Shown here: piece by piece, positions 39,504 to 50,481 of the stretch
Position numbering within the stretch: position 1 is the stretch's first letter
Layout: every line of letters begins with the position of its first letter
Source of the DNA: Pseudomonas sp. ok272
Lineage (GTDB): Bacteria; Pseudomonadota; Gammaproteobacteria; Pseudomonadales; Pseudomonadaceae
Direction of reading: 5' to 3'
Assembly: GCF_900109995.1 (NCBI RefSeq)
Contig: NZ_FOCB01000010.1
Coordinates: 1-64,000, forward strand
DNA length: 64,000 nucleotides
Position numbers and translations under genes: made by a program
Notes under the pieces: model-generated
Databases searched by the model: none
Told to the model about the DNA's origin: nothing
What the model saw: the letters and a program-made list of their open reading frames with translations, nothing else

Positions 39504-39532
39504 TCGCCGGCAAGCCGGTCTCGCTCCCACAG
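39504..39532. repeat. solitary variant REP arm
   Basis: TCGCCGGCAAGCCGG followed by CTCGCTCCCACAG, matching the variant left arm at 29541. No partner is seen within 100 bp. Confidence 0.6.
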
Positions 39533-39565
39533 AGGGGCAAAATCATTCCAAATGCGACCTGCACC

Positions 39566-39602
39566 TGTACTGAAAGCGCTACAGCGGAACGATATCGCTA
39601 CA
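39566..39602. promoter_or_regulatory. two adjacent GcsR-like 18-bp sites upstream of gcvH
   Basis: TGTACTG-AAAG-CGCTACA (39566-39583) is followed after one base by CGGAACG-ATAT-CGCTACA (39585-39602). Read on the other strand, the second is TGTAGCG-N4-CGTTCCG, one base from the GcsR repeat TGTAACG-N4-CGTTCCG that I recall for P. aeruginosa. They lie 145-180 bp upstream of the -24/-12 promoter, a normal enhancer distance. Confidence 0.72.
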
Positions 39603-39665
39603 GACTCAATCCGACACGTCTGCGCAAGGCTTTGATCCGCCTTAACTTTTTTCCCCACCCGCAAC

Positions 39666-39683
39666 TGTATCGATTTCGCTACA
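39666..39683. promoter_or_regulatory. third GcsR-like site
   Basis: TGTATCG-ATTT-CGCTACA has the same 7-4-7 layout and sits exactly 100 bp after the first site, about 65 bp before the sigma54 promoter. Confidence 0.65.
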
Positions 39684-39746
39684 GCCCTCACTTTTCGTCC
39701 ACCTGAAATAATCATCAACCCATTGATTTGTAACGACTTAATAACA

Positions 39747-39764
39747 TTGGCCGCGATCTTGCTA
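39747..39764 (+). promoter_or_regulatory. sigma54 (-24/-12) promoter of gcvHP-sdaA-gcvT
   Basis: TTGGCCGCGATCTTGCTA has GG (39749-39750) and GC (39761-39762) separated by 10 nt, as sigma54 requires, and matches TGGC-N7-TTGCT. Transcription would begin near 39774, giving a leader of ~70 nt before gcvH. Confidence 0.82.
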
Positions 39765-39842
39765 CGTAGCAATCCATTCAGCTCTGCCCTGCAAGAGCAT
39801 TCAATCGCGTCCACCAGACAAGTCTGGCCCTGAGGAGTTTCC

Positions 39843-40226
39843 ATGAGCGAGTTGCGTTTTACCGAAGATCACGAATGGCTGCGCACCGAAGCTAACGGCA
39901 GCGTTACCGTCGGCATCACCGCCTTCGCCCAGAACGCCCTGGGTGACGTGGTCTATGTGCAACTGCCGGAACTGCAGGCCTACGAACAAGGCGCCGAAGC
40001 CGCCACCGTCGAATCGGTCAAGGCCGCCAGCGGCGTCTACATGCCATTGACCGGTGAAGTGGTCGAAACCAACCCGGCGCTGGAAACATCCCCGGAACTG
40101 GTCAACGAAGACCCGCTGGGCGAGGGCTGGTTCTTCCGCTTCATGCCCGCGGATGCGAGCGCCGTGCGCGACCTGCTCGACCAGGACGCCTACGACCGCC
40201 TGATCAAAGCCCAAGCCGACGCCTGA
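39843..40226 (+). CDS. gcvH: glycine cleavage system H protein
   Basis: Lipoyl carrier shuttling the aminomethyl group among P, T and L proteins. 127 residues. Lipoylated lysine is K60 in [12 protein letters not shown]-terminal RFTEDHEWL is characteristic. GAGG-type RBS precedes the ATG. First gene of the sigma54 operon. Confidence 0.97.
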   Translation: MSELRFTEDHEWLRTEANGSVTVGITAFAQNALGDVVYVQLPELQAYEQGAEAATVESVKAASGVYMPLTGEVVETNPALETSPELVNEDPLGEGWFFRFMPADASAVRDLLDQDAYDRLIKAQADA

Positions 40227-40237
40227 GGAGAGCTGAC

Positions 40238-43090
40238 ATGACTCACGTCAACCTGACCACTGCCAACGAATTCATCGCCCGCCACATCGGCCCCCGTGCC
40301 GGTGACGAGCGCGCCATGCTGGGCACCCTGGGCTTTGATTCGCTGGAGGCGCTGAGCGCCAGCGTCATCCCCGACAGCATCAAGGGCACCAGCGTGCTGG
40401 GCCTGGAAGACGGCTTGAGCGAAGCCGATGCCCTGGCCTCGATCAAGGCCATCGCCGCCCAGAACCAACTGTTCAAGACCTACATCGGCCAGGGCTACTA
40501 CGGCACCCACACACCGTCGCCGATCCTGCGCAACCTCCTGGAAAACCCGGCCTGGTACACCGCCTACACGCCCTACCAGCCAGAAATCTCCCAGGGCCGC
40601 CTTGAAGCGCTGCTGAACTTCCAGACCCTGATCAGCGACCTCACTGGCCTGCCGATTGCCAACGCCTCCCTGCTCGACGAAGCCACCGCTGCCGCCGAAG
40701 CCATGACCTTCTGCAAGCGCCTGAGCAAGAACAAGGGCAGCCAAGCGTTCTTCGCCTCCGCGCATTGCCACCCGCAAACCCTCGACGTGCTGCGCACCCG
40801 TGCCGAGCCACTGGGCATCGAGGTGGTGGTCGGTGATGAGCGCGAGTTGACTGACGTCAGCGCCTTCTTTGGCGCCCTGCTGCAATACCCGGCGAGCAAC
40901 GGTGACCTGTTCGACTACCGCGAACTGACCGAGCGCTTCCACGCCGCCAACGCCCTGGTGGCCGTGGCCGCCGACCTGCTGGCCTTGACCGTGCTGACCC
41001 CGCCAGGCGAGTTCGGTGCCGACGTGGCCATCGGCAGCGCCCAACGCTTCGGCGTACCGCTGGGCTTCGGTGGCCCGCACGCGGCCTACTTCTCCACCAA
41101 GGATGCATTCAAGCGCGACATGCCGGGCCGCCTGGTCGGCGTGTCCGTGGACCGCTTCGGCAAGCCGGCCCTGCGCCTGGCCATGCAGACCCGCGAGCAA
41201 CATATCCGCCGCGAGAAGGCCACCAGCAACATCTGCACCGCCCAGGTGCTGCTGGCCAACATCGCCAGCATGTACGCGGTGTACCACGGTCCCAAAGGCC
41301 TGGCCCAGATCGCCCTCCGCGTGCATCACCTGACCGCGATCCTTGCCCAGGGCTTGAGTGCCCTGGGCCAGACGGTCGAGCAAGAACATTTCTTCGACAC
41401 CCTGACCCTGCACACCGGCGCGCACACCGCAGTCCTGCACGACAAGGCCCACGCCCAGCGCATCAACCTGCGCGTCGTGGACAGCGAACGCCTGGGCCTG
41501 TCCCTGGACGAAACCAGCACCCCGGCCGACGTCCAGGCCTTGTGGAGCCTGCTGGCCGCTGGCAAGGCGTTACCGGACTTCGCCGCGCTGGCCGCCTCGG
41601 TGCACAGCCGCCTGCCAGCAGCCCTGGTGCGTCAATCGCCGATCCTCAGCCACCCGGTGTTCAACCGCTATCATTCCGAAACCGAGCTGATGCGCTACCT
41701 GCGCAAGCTGGCCGACAAGGACCTGGCCCTGGACCGCACCATGATCCCGCTGGGGTCGTGCACCATGAAACTCAACGCCGCCAGCGAAATGATCCCTGTC
41801 ACCTGGGCCGAATTTGGTGCCCTGCACCCCTTCGCCCCAGCCGAGCAAAGCGCCGGTTACCAGCAACTGACCACGGAACTGGAAGCGATGCTCTGCGCCG
41901 CCACCGGCTACGACGCGATCTCACTGCAACCGAACGCGGGCTCCCAGGGTGAGTACGCCGGCCTGCTGGCCATCCGTGCCTACCACCAGAGCCGCGGCGA
42001 CGCCCTTCGCGACATCTGCCTGATCCCCTCCTCCGCCCACGGCACCAACCCGGCCACCGCCAACATGGCCGGTATGCGCGTGGTCGTGACGGCCTGCGAT
42101 GCCCAGGGCAACGTCGACATCGAAGACCTGCGCGCCAAGGCCATCGAACACCGCGAACACCTCGCGGCCTTGATGATCACCTACCCCTCGACCCACGGCG
42201 TGTTCGAAGAAGGCATCCGCGAGATCTGCGCGCTGATTCACGACAACGGCGGCCAGGTGTACATCGACGGCGCCAACATGAACGCCATGGTCGGCCTGTG
42301 TGCACCGGGCAAGTTCGGGGGCGATGTGTCGCACCTGAACCTGCACAAGACGTTCTGTATTCCCCACGGCGGCGGTGGCCCGGGCGTCGGCCCGATTGGC
42401 GTCAAGTCGCACCTGACGCCGTTCCTGCCCGGCCACGCGGCCATGGAGCGCAAGGAAGGCGCGGTCTGCGCGGCACCGTTCGGCAGCGCGAGCATCCTGC
42501 CGATCACCTGGATGTACATCCGCATGATGGGCGGTGCCGGCCTCAAGCGCGCCTCGCAGCTGGCGATCCTCAACGCCAACTACATCGCGCGCCGCCTGCA
42601 AGCGCACTATCCCGTGCTGTACACCGGCAGCAACGGCCTGGTGGCCCATGAATGTATCCTTGACCTGCGTCCCCTCAAGGACAGCAGCGGCATCAGCGTC
42701 GATGACGTGGCCAAGCGCTTGATCGACTTCGGCTTCCACGCCCCGACCATGTCGTTCCCGGTCGCCGGCACCTTGATGATCGAGCCGACCGAGAGTGAAT
42801 CCAAGGAAGAGCTGGATCGCTTCTGCAACGCCATGATCCACATCCGCGAAGAAATCCGCGCCGTGGAAAACGGCACCCTGGACCCGAACGACAACCCGCT
42901 GAAAAACGCCCCGCACACCGCCGCCGAAATCGTCGGCGAATGGACGCACCCCTACAGCCGCGAACAGGCGGTGTACCCAGTGGCGTCGTTGATCGACGGC
43001 AAGTACTGGCCGCCGGTTGGCCGGGTCGACAACGTGTTCGGCGATCGCAACCTGGTGTGTGCCTGCCCGTCGATCGAAAGCTACGCTTAA
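40238..43090 (+). CDS. gcvP: glycine dehydrogenase (decarboxylating), P protein
   Basis: PLP enzyme that decarboxylates glycine and loads the aminomethyl group on GcvH. 950 residues, single-chain form. N-terminal FIARHIGPR is the usual start. The PLP lysine is about K704 in [17 protein letters not shown]. The stop is followed by a REP pair before sdaA. Confidence 0.97.
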   Translation: MTHVNLTTANEFIARHIGPRAGDERAMLGTLGFDSLEALSASVIPDSIKGTSVLGLEDGLSEADALASIKAIAAQNQLFKTYIGQGYYGTHTPSPILRNLLENPAWYTAYTPYQPEISQGRLEALLNFQTLISDLTGLPIANASLLDEATAAAEAMTFCKRLSKNKGSQAFFASAHCHPQTLDVLRTRAEPLGIEVVVGDERELTDVSAFFGALLQYPASNGDLFDYRELTERFHAANALVAVAADLLALTVLTPPGEFGADVAIGSAQRFGVPLGFGGPHAAYFSTKDAFKRDMPGRLVGVSVDRFGKPALRLAMQTREQHIRREKATSNICTAQVLLANIASMYAVYHGPKGLAQIALRVHHLTAILAQGLSALGQTVEQEHFFDTLTLHTGAHTAVLHDKAHAQRINLRVVDSERLGLSLDETSTPADVQALWSLLAAGKALPDFAALAASVHSRLPAALVRQSPILSHPVFNRYHSETELMRYLRKLADKDLALDRTMIPLGSCTMKLNAASEMIPVTWAEFGALHPFAPAEQSAGYQQLTTELEAMLCAATGYDAISLQPNAGSQGEYAGLLAIRAYHQSRGDALRDICLIPSSAHGTNPATANMAGMRVVVTACDAQGNVDIEDLRAKAIEHREHLAALMITYPSTHGVFEEGIREICALIHDNGGQVYIDGANMNAMVGLCAPGKFGGDVSHLNLHKTFCIPHGGGGPGVGPIGVKSHLTPFLPGHAAMERKEGAVCAAPFGSASILPITWMYIRMMGGAGLKRASQLAILNANYIARRLQAHYPVLYTGSNGLVAHECILDLRPLKDSSGISVDDVAKRLIDFGFHAPTMSFPVAGTLMIEPTESESKEELDRFCNAMIHIREEIRAVENGTLDPNDNPLKNAPHTAAEIVGEWTHPYSREQAVYPVASLIDGKYWPPVGRVDNVFGDRNLVCACPSIESYA

Positions 43091-43142
43091 CCCTGTGAGG
43101 GGCGGGTTCGCCCGTCTCTCGCAAGAACACCGCCTATCCCCT

Positions 43143-43230
43143 GTGGGAGCGGGCTTGCTCGCGAAAGCGTCAGTCCATTCAGCATCAACGGTGAGTGACA
43201 CACCGCTTTCGCGAGCAAGCCCGCTCCCAC
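43143..43230. repeat. REP pair between gcvP and sdaA (88 bp)
   Basis: GTGGGAGCGGGCTTGCTCGC and its inverted copy inside the glycine cleavage operon, of the GGGCTTGC subtype. Confidence 0.9.
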
Positions 43231-43292
43231 AAGGGTTGTACCAAGTTCTTAGATCCCGCCAATCCCCATAACAAGAAACCGGAGAACCACTC

Positions 43293-44669
<1,377 letters not shown>

Positions 44670-44705
44670 CGTCCACGCACGTCCGTACGTTTTCAGGAGC
44701 TGCAT

Positions 44706-45830
44706 ATGTCCACCGAAACCCTGTTGAAAACCCCGTTGCATGCCTTGCACCTGGAGCTTGGCGCACGCATGGTGCCATTCGCCGGCTACGACATGCCGGT
44801 GCAGTACCCGTTGGGCGTGATGAAGGAGCACCAGCACACCCGTGAGCAGGCCGGGCTGTTCGATGTCTCGCACATGGGCCAGATCCGCCTGACCGGCGCC
44901 AACGCCGCCAAGGCCCTGGAAACCCTGGTGCCGGTGGACATCATCGACCTGCCGGTGGGCATGCAGCGCTACGCCATGTTCACCAACGACAAGGGCGGCA
45001 TCCTCGATGACCTGATGGTCGCCAACCTGGGCAACGACGAACTGTTCCTGGTGGTCAATGCCGCGTGCAAGGACCAGGACCTGGCCCACTTGCGCCAGCA
45101 CCTGGGCGATCAGTGCCAGATCGAGCCGCTGTTCGAAGAACGCGCCCTGCTCGCCCTGCAAGGCCCGGCGGCGGTGACGGTGCTCTCGCGCCTGGCGCCT
45201 GACGTGGCGAGCATGACCTTCATGCAGTTCACCCGCATAACCTTGCTCGGGGCGCCGTGCTTCGTCAGCCGTTCGGGCTACACCGGCGAAGACGGCTTCG
45301 AGATCTCCGTGCCCGCCGCCCACGCCGAAGCCCTGGCCCGCGCCCTGCTGGCCGAGCCAGAAGTTGCCGCCATCGGCCTCGGCGCCCGTGACTCGCTGCG
45401 CCTGGAAGCCGGGCTGTGCCTGTACGGCCACGACATGAATGCCGACACCACCCCCATCGAAGCCAGCCTGCTGTGGGCCATCTCCAAGCCACGACGTGCC
45501 GACGGCGCGCGTGCCGGTGGTTTCCCGGGGGCCGAGACGGTGTTTGCCCAGCAACAAAACGGCGTCAGCCGCAAACGCGTCGGCCTGCTGCCACAGGAGC
45601 GCACCCCGGTGCGCGAAGGCGCGGAGATCGTCAACGACGCCGGCGAGATCATCGGCCACGTCTGCAGCGGCGGTTTCGGGCCTACGTTGGGTGGCCCCCT
45701 GGCAATGGGTTACCTCGACACGGCGCACACCGCACTTGAAAGCCAAGTCTGGGCGATTGTTCGTGGGAAGAAGGTGCCAATGCTTGTAAGCAAACTGCCA
45801 TTTGTTCCACAACGCTACTATCGCGGCTAG
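44706..45830 (+). CDS. gcvT: aminomethyltransferase, glycine cleavage T protein
   Basis: Releases ammonia from the H-bound aminomethyl group and forms 5,10-methylene-THF. 374 residues. Typical segments are [30 protein letters not shown] and [11 protein letters not shown], with a C-terminal GxVTSGGF-like [11 protein letters not shown]. It is the last gene of the operon, followed by two hairpins and a T-run. Confidence 0.96.
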   Translation: MSTETLLKTPLHALHLELGARMVPFAGYDMPVQYPLGVMKEHQHTREQAGLFDVSHMGQIRLTGANAAKALETLVPVDIIDLPVGMQRYAMFTNDKGGILDDLMVANLGNDELFLVVNAACKDQDLAHLRQHLGDQCQIEPLFEERALLALQGPAAVTVLSRLAPDVASMTFMQFTRITLLGAPCFVSRSGYTGEDGFEISVPAAHAEALARALLAEPEVAAIGLGARDSLRLEAGLCLYGHDMNADTTPIEASLLWAISKPRRADGARAGGFPGAETVFAQQQNGVSRKRVGLLPQERTPVREGAEIVNDAGEIIGHVCSGGFGPTLGGPLAMGYLDTAHTALESQVWAIVRGKKVPMLVSKLPFVPQRYYRG

Positions 45831-45851
45831 TTGACTGTTCCCATAAGTAAC

Positions 45852-45890
45852 GCAGTTGCGTAACAGTGCACCACGCTGTCACGCAACTGC
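45852..45890 (+). repeat. 10-bp inverted repeat after gcvT
   Basis: GCAGTTGCGT pairs with ACGCAACTGC around a 19-nt loop that itself can pair ACAG/CTGT. It precedes the terminator hairpin by 6 bp and may protect the 3' end. Confidence 0.75.
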
Positions 45891-45896
45891 CACATA

Positions 45897-45920
45897 ACAG
45901 TGCAAGGCACTGTTTTTTTT
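45897..45920 (+). terminator. intrinsic terminator of gcvHP-sdaA-gcvT
   Basis: ACAGTGC/GCACTGT stem with an AAG loop, followed by a run of T to 45920. Confidence 0.9.
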
Positions 45921-46226
45921 CGCTTATGAACTGTGCTTATAACAATCGAAAACAACTGAACCACGTTATCGAATAAGCCGCACTACACACCCACAACATG
46001 ACCCCAAGCCCAGCAATACATGGCTTTCACGGGGGGTTGTTTTTCCTCCCGTAGTTGGCGTAGAGTTTGCCCACTGTGTTTGCATGGGTCCCTTGGAATC
46101 GTGACCTGGGCAGTAGCCAACAAGTTAGCTACACCCGTTCTACGTCGTTCTACTTCCTGCAACCAGCCCCAGTACTCTTTCATGAGAAAGAGGCTGTCAT
46201 TAATTTTGTGTCATAGGAAATAAGAA
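45921..46226 (+). other. upstream region and probable long 5' leader of the cold-shock gene
   Basis: About 300 bp with no convincing gene between the gcvT terminator and the cold-shock ORF. Cold-shock genes often have long structured leaders that control translation. I do not see a strong canonical promoter and make no placement. Confidence 0.4.
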
Positions 46227-46439
46227 ATGTCCCAACGTCAGAGCGGCACCGTCAAGTGGTTTAACGACGAGAAAGGTTTTGGTTTTATCACGCCAGAAAG
46301 CGGCCCGGATCTGTTCGTACACTTCCGTGCCATTCAAGGCAACGGCTTCAAGAGCCTGAAAGAAGGCCAGAAAGTCACCTTCATCGCCGTGCAGGGCCAA
46401 AAAGGCATGCAGGCTGACGAAGTTCAAGCAGAAGCCTGA
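46227..46439 (+). CDS. cold-shock domain protein (CspA family)
   Basis: 70 residues, a complete OB-fold cold-shock domain that binds single-stranded RNA/DNA. RNP1 KGFGFI at 16-21 and RNP2-type LFVHF at 29-33; [12 protein letters not shown] is the family start. Followed by a strong terminator, so monocistronic. Confidence 0.96.
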
Positions 46440-46455
46440 TCATCGAGCAACAAAA

Positions 46456-46486
46456 AGCCCCTGATGCTGACATCAGGGGCTTTTTT
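46456..46486 (+). terminator. intrinsic terminator of the cold-shock gene
   Basis: AGCCCCTGATG pairs perfectly with CATCAGGGGCT (11 bp) around a CTGA loop, followed by TTTTTT. Confidence 0.95.
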
Positions 46487-46536
46487 ATGGCCGTAAACCC
46501 GTAAAATGGCTTCTTTTTTCGCTCCGAGGCCATTCC

Positions 46537-47025
46537 ATGTCGAAACACCTGCTCAGCCCCCAGGGTGAATTCCCTATCGCCGGTCTCGGCCGTCGCCTGG
46601 CAGCGATGTTCTACGACTTCCTGTTATGCACCGCCCTGCTGATCGTCACCGGCGGTCTCTACAAGATGGCGCAGATGGCCATCCTCGGCGAAGAACGCAT
46701 GCGGGCCTTGACCGATGCCGGTGCCCTGGACGGCGACCCGCTGTTCTCGACCCTGCTGCTGTTTGTGCTGTTCGGCTTCTTCGCCAAGTTCTGGACCTAC
46801 ACCGGGCAGACACTGGGCATGCAGGTGTGGTGCATCCGCGTGCAGAACGCCGACGGTACAGCCATCAGCCTGTGGCAGGCGCTGCTGCGTTTCGTGGTGT
46901 CGATTGCCTCACTGCTGTGCGTGGGCCTGGGTTTTTTCTGGGTACTGCTGGACAAGAAGAAGCGCAGTTGGCATGACATCTATTCCGACAGCCAACTGGT
47001 ACGGATCCCCAAGAAGAAGAAATAA
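46537..47025 (+). CDS. RDD-family membrane protein
   Basis: 162 residues. The RDD pattern starts with GLGRRLAAMFYDFLL (conserved Arg and Asp), with hydrophobic helices near 25-47, 72-92 and 110-135. TYTGQTLGMQVWCIRV is the typical second motif and the C-terminus is very basic (DKKKRSWHD ... KKKK). Family members include Na+/H+ antiporter-like and poorly characterised proteins; function here is unknown. It stands alone between the cold-shock terminator and a REP pair. Confidence 0.85.
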   Translation: MSKHLLSPQGEFPIAGLGRRLAAMFYDFLLCTALLIVTGGLYKMAQMAILGEERMRALTDAGALDGDPLFSTLLLFVLFGFFAKFWTYTGQTLGMQVWCIRVQNADGTAISLWQALLRFVVSIASLLCVGLGFFWVLLDKKKRSWHDIYSDSQLVRIPKKKK

Positions 47026-47030
47026 GTCCT

Positions 47031-47118
47031 GTGGGAGCGAGCCTGCTCGCGAAAGCCATCTTACATTCAACATCACCGTTGACTGATCTGACGCCATCGC
47101 GAGCAGGCTCGCTCCCAC
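47031..47118. repeat. REP pair between convergent RDD and nadA genes (88 bp)
   Basis: GTGGGAGCGAGCCTGCTCGC and its inverted partner around ~42 bp. It fills the whole convergent gap and may end both transcripts. Confidence 0.9.
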
Positions 47119-47133
47119 AACGAGCCGTTGCTA

Positions 47134-48195
47134 TCAGGCGTTGCCCGCCGCCAGCCTCATCCGCGCGGCGGCGGTGAAGTCGAGCATGCGCTTGAGCGGG
47201 CGAATCGCCTGGGGGATCAACGCCGGCTCGACGAAAATCTCCCCCGAACCCTCACGCAGGCACTGCAGCGTACGCTCCAGGGTGTTCATCGCCATCCACG
47301 GGCAGTGCGCGCAACTGCGGCAGGCCGCGCCGTTACCGGCGGTCGGGGCTTCGATGAAGACCTTGTCCGGGCACAGCTGCTGCATCTTGTAGAAGATGCC
47401 GCGATCGGTGGCCACGATCAGGGTCTGGTTGGGCAGGCTTTGCGCGGCGGCGATCAACTGGCTGGTGGAACCCACCGCGTCGGCCAGCTCGATCACCGCG
47501 GTCGGCGACTCCGGGTGCACCAGGATCGCGGCGTCCGGGTACAACGCCTTCATGTCTTCGAGCTGCTTGGCCTTGAACTCTTCGTGGACGATGCAGGCAC
47601 CGTCCCACAGCAGCATGTCGGCACCGGTCTTGCGCTGGATGTAGGTGCCCAGGTGCTTGTCCGGGCCCCAGATGATCGTCTCGCCGTTGTCCATCAGGCT
47701 TTCGACGATCTCCAGTGCGCAACTGGACGTCACCACCCAGTCTGCCCGCGCCTTCACCGCCGCCGAGGTGTTGGCATACACCACCACCGTGCGCTCCGGG
47801 TGCTGGTCGCAGAACGCCGAGAACTCATCGACCGGGCAACCCAGGTCCAGGGAGCAGGTTGCTTCCAGGGTCGGCATCAGCACGCGTTTTTCGGGGTTGA
47901 GGATTTTGGCGGTCTCACCCATGAACTTCACGCCGGCAACCACCACGGTCTTGGCCGGATGGGCGTTGCCGAAGCGGGCCATTTCCAGGGAGTCGGAGAC
48001 ACAGCCACCGGTCTCTTCAGCCAGGGCCTGGATGATCGGATCGCAATAAAAGTGAGCCACCAGCACCGCGTCCTGAGCCTTGAGCTCGGCAGCGATGGCA
48101 GCGCGGTAATGGGCCTCCTCCTCGCTCGTCAGCGGCTTTGGCTGCTTGGCGTCGAGGTGGGCTTGAACCAGAAGGCGTTCGGAAATTTGCGTCAT
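47134..48195 (-). CDS. nadA: quinolinate synthase
   Basis: Condenses iminoaspartate with dihydroxyacetone phosphate to quinolinate in NAD synthesis, using a 4Fe-4S cluster. 353 residues. Likely cluster cysteines are in SSCALEIVE and in the [10 protein letters not shown] motif (CxxCxxC). [16 protein letters not shown] and [13 protein letters not shown] are family segments. Monocistronic and convergent with the RDD gene. Confidence 0.96.
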   Translation of the reverse strand: MTQISERLLVQAHLDAKQPKPLTSEEEAHYRAAIAAELKAQDAVLVAHFYCDPIIQALAEETGGCVSDSLEMARFGNAHPAKTVVVAGVKFMGETAKILNPEKRVLMPTLEATCSLDLGCPVDEFSAFCDQHPERTVVVYANTSAAVKARADWVVTSSCALEIVESLMDNGETIIWGPDKHLGTYIQRKTGADMLLWDGACIVHEEFKAKQLEDMKALYPDAAILVHPESPTAVIELADAVGSTSQLIAAAQSLPNQTLIVATDRGIFYKMQQLCPDKVFIEAPTAGNGAACRSCAHCPWMAMNTLERTLQCLREGSGEIFVEPALIPQAIRPLKRMLDFTAAARMRLAAGNA

Positions 48196-48380
48196 GATCG
48201 CAAGACCTGCGGGCGCTTTCGCGCGAAAGTCGAGTATACACCCGGCTCCGGACCACTAACGGGTACCGCCGGGAGAGTGAGTTTTCATCAGGAACGGACT
48301 GCATTGCAGGTGCGCAAGGCTACAGAATATCCCCGCGATGCAAAAGACCATTGTGACCGGTCGCCAGTCACCGTCTTCGC

Positions 48381-48887
48381 TCACTCGGTGGCGTCAAAGG
48401 CTGCGTGGTACTTCACCTCGCCGGTTGGCACCGCCCCCCCAAAGGAAATGGCCTGGAAGTATTGCGCCGGGATACCGGGCAGTTCGAGTCCCGGATAGAC
48501 CTCAAATCCAAAGCGGTCATAGTAGCCAGGGTCCCCCAGTACCACACAGCCCGCCGCGCCAAGCTGCCGTAGCCGCTCAAGTGCCGCGCTCATCAAGGCC
48601 GAGCCGATGCCCTGGCCCTGACGATCCGGCCACACGGAAATCGGCCCCAGGCCATACCAACCGGGTGCGCCCGACGAAATGCTCACTGGGGAAACGGCAA
48701 CATGCCCGACCACCTCCTCGCCCGCCACCGCTACCAGGGAGACGGTCAGTTGATCGGCGCGGCGCAACGCCGTGACGATGAATTGCTCAGTGTGGCTGGA
48801 GTGCTGCTCGTGTTGAAACGCCGCTTCGGTCAGTTGCGTGATGGTGTCGATGTCTGCGGCGGTTTCGTTGTGAATGCTGATGTTCAT
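48381..48887 (-). CDS. GNAT-family N-acetyltransferase
   Basis: 168 residues from the ATG at 48887 with GAGG upstream; the frame is open to 48971 without RBS. The acetyl-CoA site is GLGPISVWPDRQGQGIGSALM (pyrophosphate loop QGQGIG). The C-terminal VVLGDPGYYDRFGFEVYPGL resembles the YhbS group of predicted acetyltransferases. The substrate is not known. It stands alone between nadA and the LysE gene. Confidence 0.88.
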   Translation of the reverse strand: MNISIHNETAADIDTITQLTEAAFQHEQHSSHTEQFIVTALRRADQLTVSLVAVAGEEVVGHVAVSPVSISSGAPGWYGLGPISVWPDRQGQGIGSALMSAALERLRQLGAAGCVVLGDPGYYDRFGFEVYPGLELPGIPAQYFQAISFGGAVPTGEVKYHAAFDATE

Positions 48888-48967
48888 GCCGGGCCTCTTG
48901 GGAATGTCTTGGCCGATGATAGGCCAAGTGCCCGAGAAAACCTGCCCTGCGAAGTGAAACCGCTCAC

Positions 48968-49588
48968 TCAACGCACCACGATCATCGCCGCCGCGACCGC
49001 CATGACTGCCGCCGCGCCCCGGAACAATCGCCGTTGCGCCCGTTGCCCCGACAGCAGGTGACGGATACGCACGGCGGCGAAGATGAACAGCGCGCCGACG
49101 CCCAGCAACACCAGGATCGTCAGCGGCACCAGGACCAGCGCCCAGGTGTGCAGCGAGACCGTTTCCAGGTTGATCGCCAGCGGCAGCAACGCCAGGTAGA
49201 AGGCGATGGTCTTCGGGTTACCCAGGGTGATGGTCAGCCCTGAAACCGCCGCCGACAGCAGCTCCGTCTTCTTCACCGGCCGGTCCATGTCGATCGCCTG
49301 ATGGTCGGCGCGCCAGAACTGCCAGGCCAGGTAGCCCAGGTACAGCGCGGCGCCCCAGCGCACCACGTGAAACAGCGCCTGGAAGTGCTCGGCAATCATC
49401 GCCAGGCCAAACACGGCAAAGGAGAGGTAGGCCAGGTCCCCCAGGATCAAGCCCGACAACAGGCAAAAGCCCGACAACGTGCCGCCACTGACGCTGCGTG
49501 CAACCAGCGCCGCCATGCCAGGACCGGGAATGGCGGCAGCGATGCCCAGGGCGATCGAGTAGGTGAGTGCTTGTGTCAGATCGAGCAT
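48968..49588 (-). CDS. LysE-family amino-acid exporter
   Basis: 206 residues, about six membrane helices: AALGIAAAIPGPGMAALVAR near the N-terminus is the LysE signature region (PGP), and SGLTITLGNPKTIAFYLALLP is the conserved fourth-helix motif. Probably exports an amino acid or derivative. It is divergent from an Lrp/AsnC regulator 386 bp away, a common exporter-regulator pairing. Confidence 0.9.
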   Translation of the reverse strand: MLDLTQALTYSIALGIAAAIPGPGMAALVARSVSGGTLSGFCLLSGLILGDLAYLSFAVFGLAMIAEHFQALFHVVRWGAALYLGYLAWQFWRADHQAIDMDRPVKKTELLSAAVSGLTITLGNPKTIAFYLALLPLAINLETVSLHTWALVLVPLTILVLLGVGALFIFAAVRIRHLLSGQRAQRRLFRGAAAVMAVAAAMIVVR

Positions 49589-49643
49589 GGGGTGTCCCTT
49601 GGTGGATTGATCGAAGGCCTATGCGCCTTCACTTGACGGCTGG

Positions 49644-49857
49644 CTACTTGAACAACGCCAGGTTGCCGATCAGCGTGCGGATGGTTTTCTGTGTCCCGAT
49701 CAAGCCGATGGCCAGCCGTCCGATGGCCGAACTCTCGGCCTCGGAGATCCAGCCCCAGGTCGCTATCGACCACGATCACGCACTTGTGAACCGCCGCATC
49801 AAAAATCATCTGCCCCCCGCTACCGCGCGCCAAAAGCCCTTGGAACTTCAACGGCAA
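49644..49857 (-). pseudogene. possible gene remnant between LysE and Lrp genes
   Basis: On the minus strand one frame ends in a protein-like stretch (SEAESSAIGRLAIGLIGTQK... to LALFK and TAG at 49644-49646), interrupted upstream by TGA, while a neighbouring frame carries MIFDAAVHKCVIVVDSDL. A frameshift around 49760 would join them. The homologue is unknown and this may be chance, so treat it as tentative. Confidence 0.25.
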
Positions 49858-49935
49858 ACGCCTTGAAGTGGGAAAAATACTACGCGCTTCACCCAGGATT
49901 ATTTTGTCTATGTTGATTGCCAGACATGCATAAAT

Positions 49936-49950
49936 AGGTAGAACCTACCT
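49936..49950. promoter_or_regulatory. inverted repeat before the Lrp/AsnC gene, candidate operator
   Basis: AGGTAG-AAC-CTACCT is a perfect 6-3-6 palindrome 24 bp upstream of the regulator start, in the divergent region with the exporter. Lrp-family proteins often bind such repeats for autoregulation. Confidence 0.5.
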
Positions 49951-49974
49951 CCATTCAAATAAAAAGTGGAATTT

Positions 49975-50472
49975 ATGACCGGACCAGCCCTCAGCCTGAC
50001 AGACATCAATATCCTCACCGCCCTGCAACAGGACGGTAGGGTCACCAACCAGACCCTGGCCGATCAGCTCGGCATGTCGGCCTCACCGTGCTGGCGACGG
50101 GTCAAGCAGTTGGAGGAGCATCGCTACATCCTGGGTTACCGCGCGGTGTTGGACCGACGCAAGATCGGCTTGGGCGTGATGGTGTTCGTGCGGGTCAGCA
50201 TTGACCGCCACAGCGAAGCCGAAGCACGCAAGTTCGAGCAAGAGGTCATGCAGTTGGAGGACGTGGTGGCGTGCTACAGCATCGGTGGCGACGCCGATTT
50301 CCTGCTGCAAGTGGTGGCCCGCGACCTGGACGCCTACGCCGAGTTTTCCATGACCGTGGTGCGGCGATTAACCGGGATCAAGGAAATGCAGAGCATGTTC
50401 GTGCTCAAGGAAATCAAGCCCTTCATCGCGTTCCCGGTCAAGCAGCCCCCGGTGACAACCGAGGGCCGTTGA
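49975..50472 (+). CDS. Lrp/AsnC-family transcriptional regulator
   Basis: 165 residues from the ATG at 49975; a GTG at 49966 is an alternative. Winged HTH (LTDINILTALQQDGRVTNQ, then LADQLGMSASPCWRRVKQLE) and a C-terminal RAM effector domain (VMVFVRVSIDRHSEAEARKFEQ...). Probably controls the divergent LysE exporter in response to an amino acid. It ends 9 bp before the convergent enolase-superfamily gene. Confidence 0.92.
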   Translation: MTGPALSLTDINILTALQQDGRVTNQTLADQLGMSASPCWRRVKQLEEHRYILGYRAVLDRRKIGLGVMVFVRVSIDRHSEAEARKFEQEVMQLEDVVACYSIGGDADFLLQVVARDLDAYAEFSMTVVRRLTGIKEMQSMFVLKEIKPFIAFPVKQPPVTTEGR

Positions 50473-50481
50473 GCACGGGGG

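Noticed and set aside
49567-49866. Plus-strand ORF of 99 codons
   Set aside because: No RBS, low-complexity basic/proline content and start inside the LysE gene; the minus-strand fragments in the same place look more protein-like.
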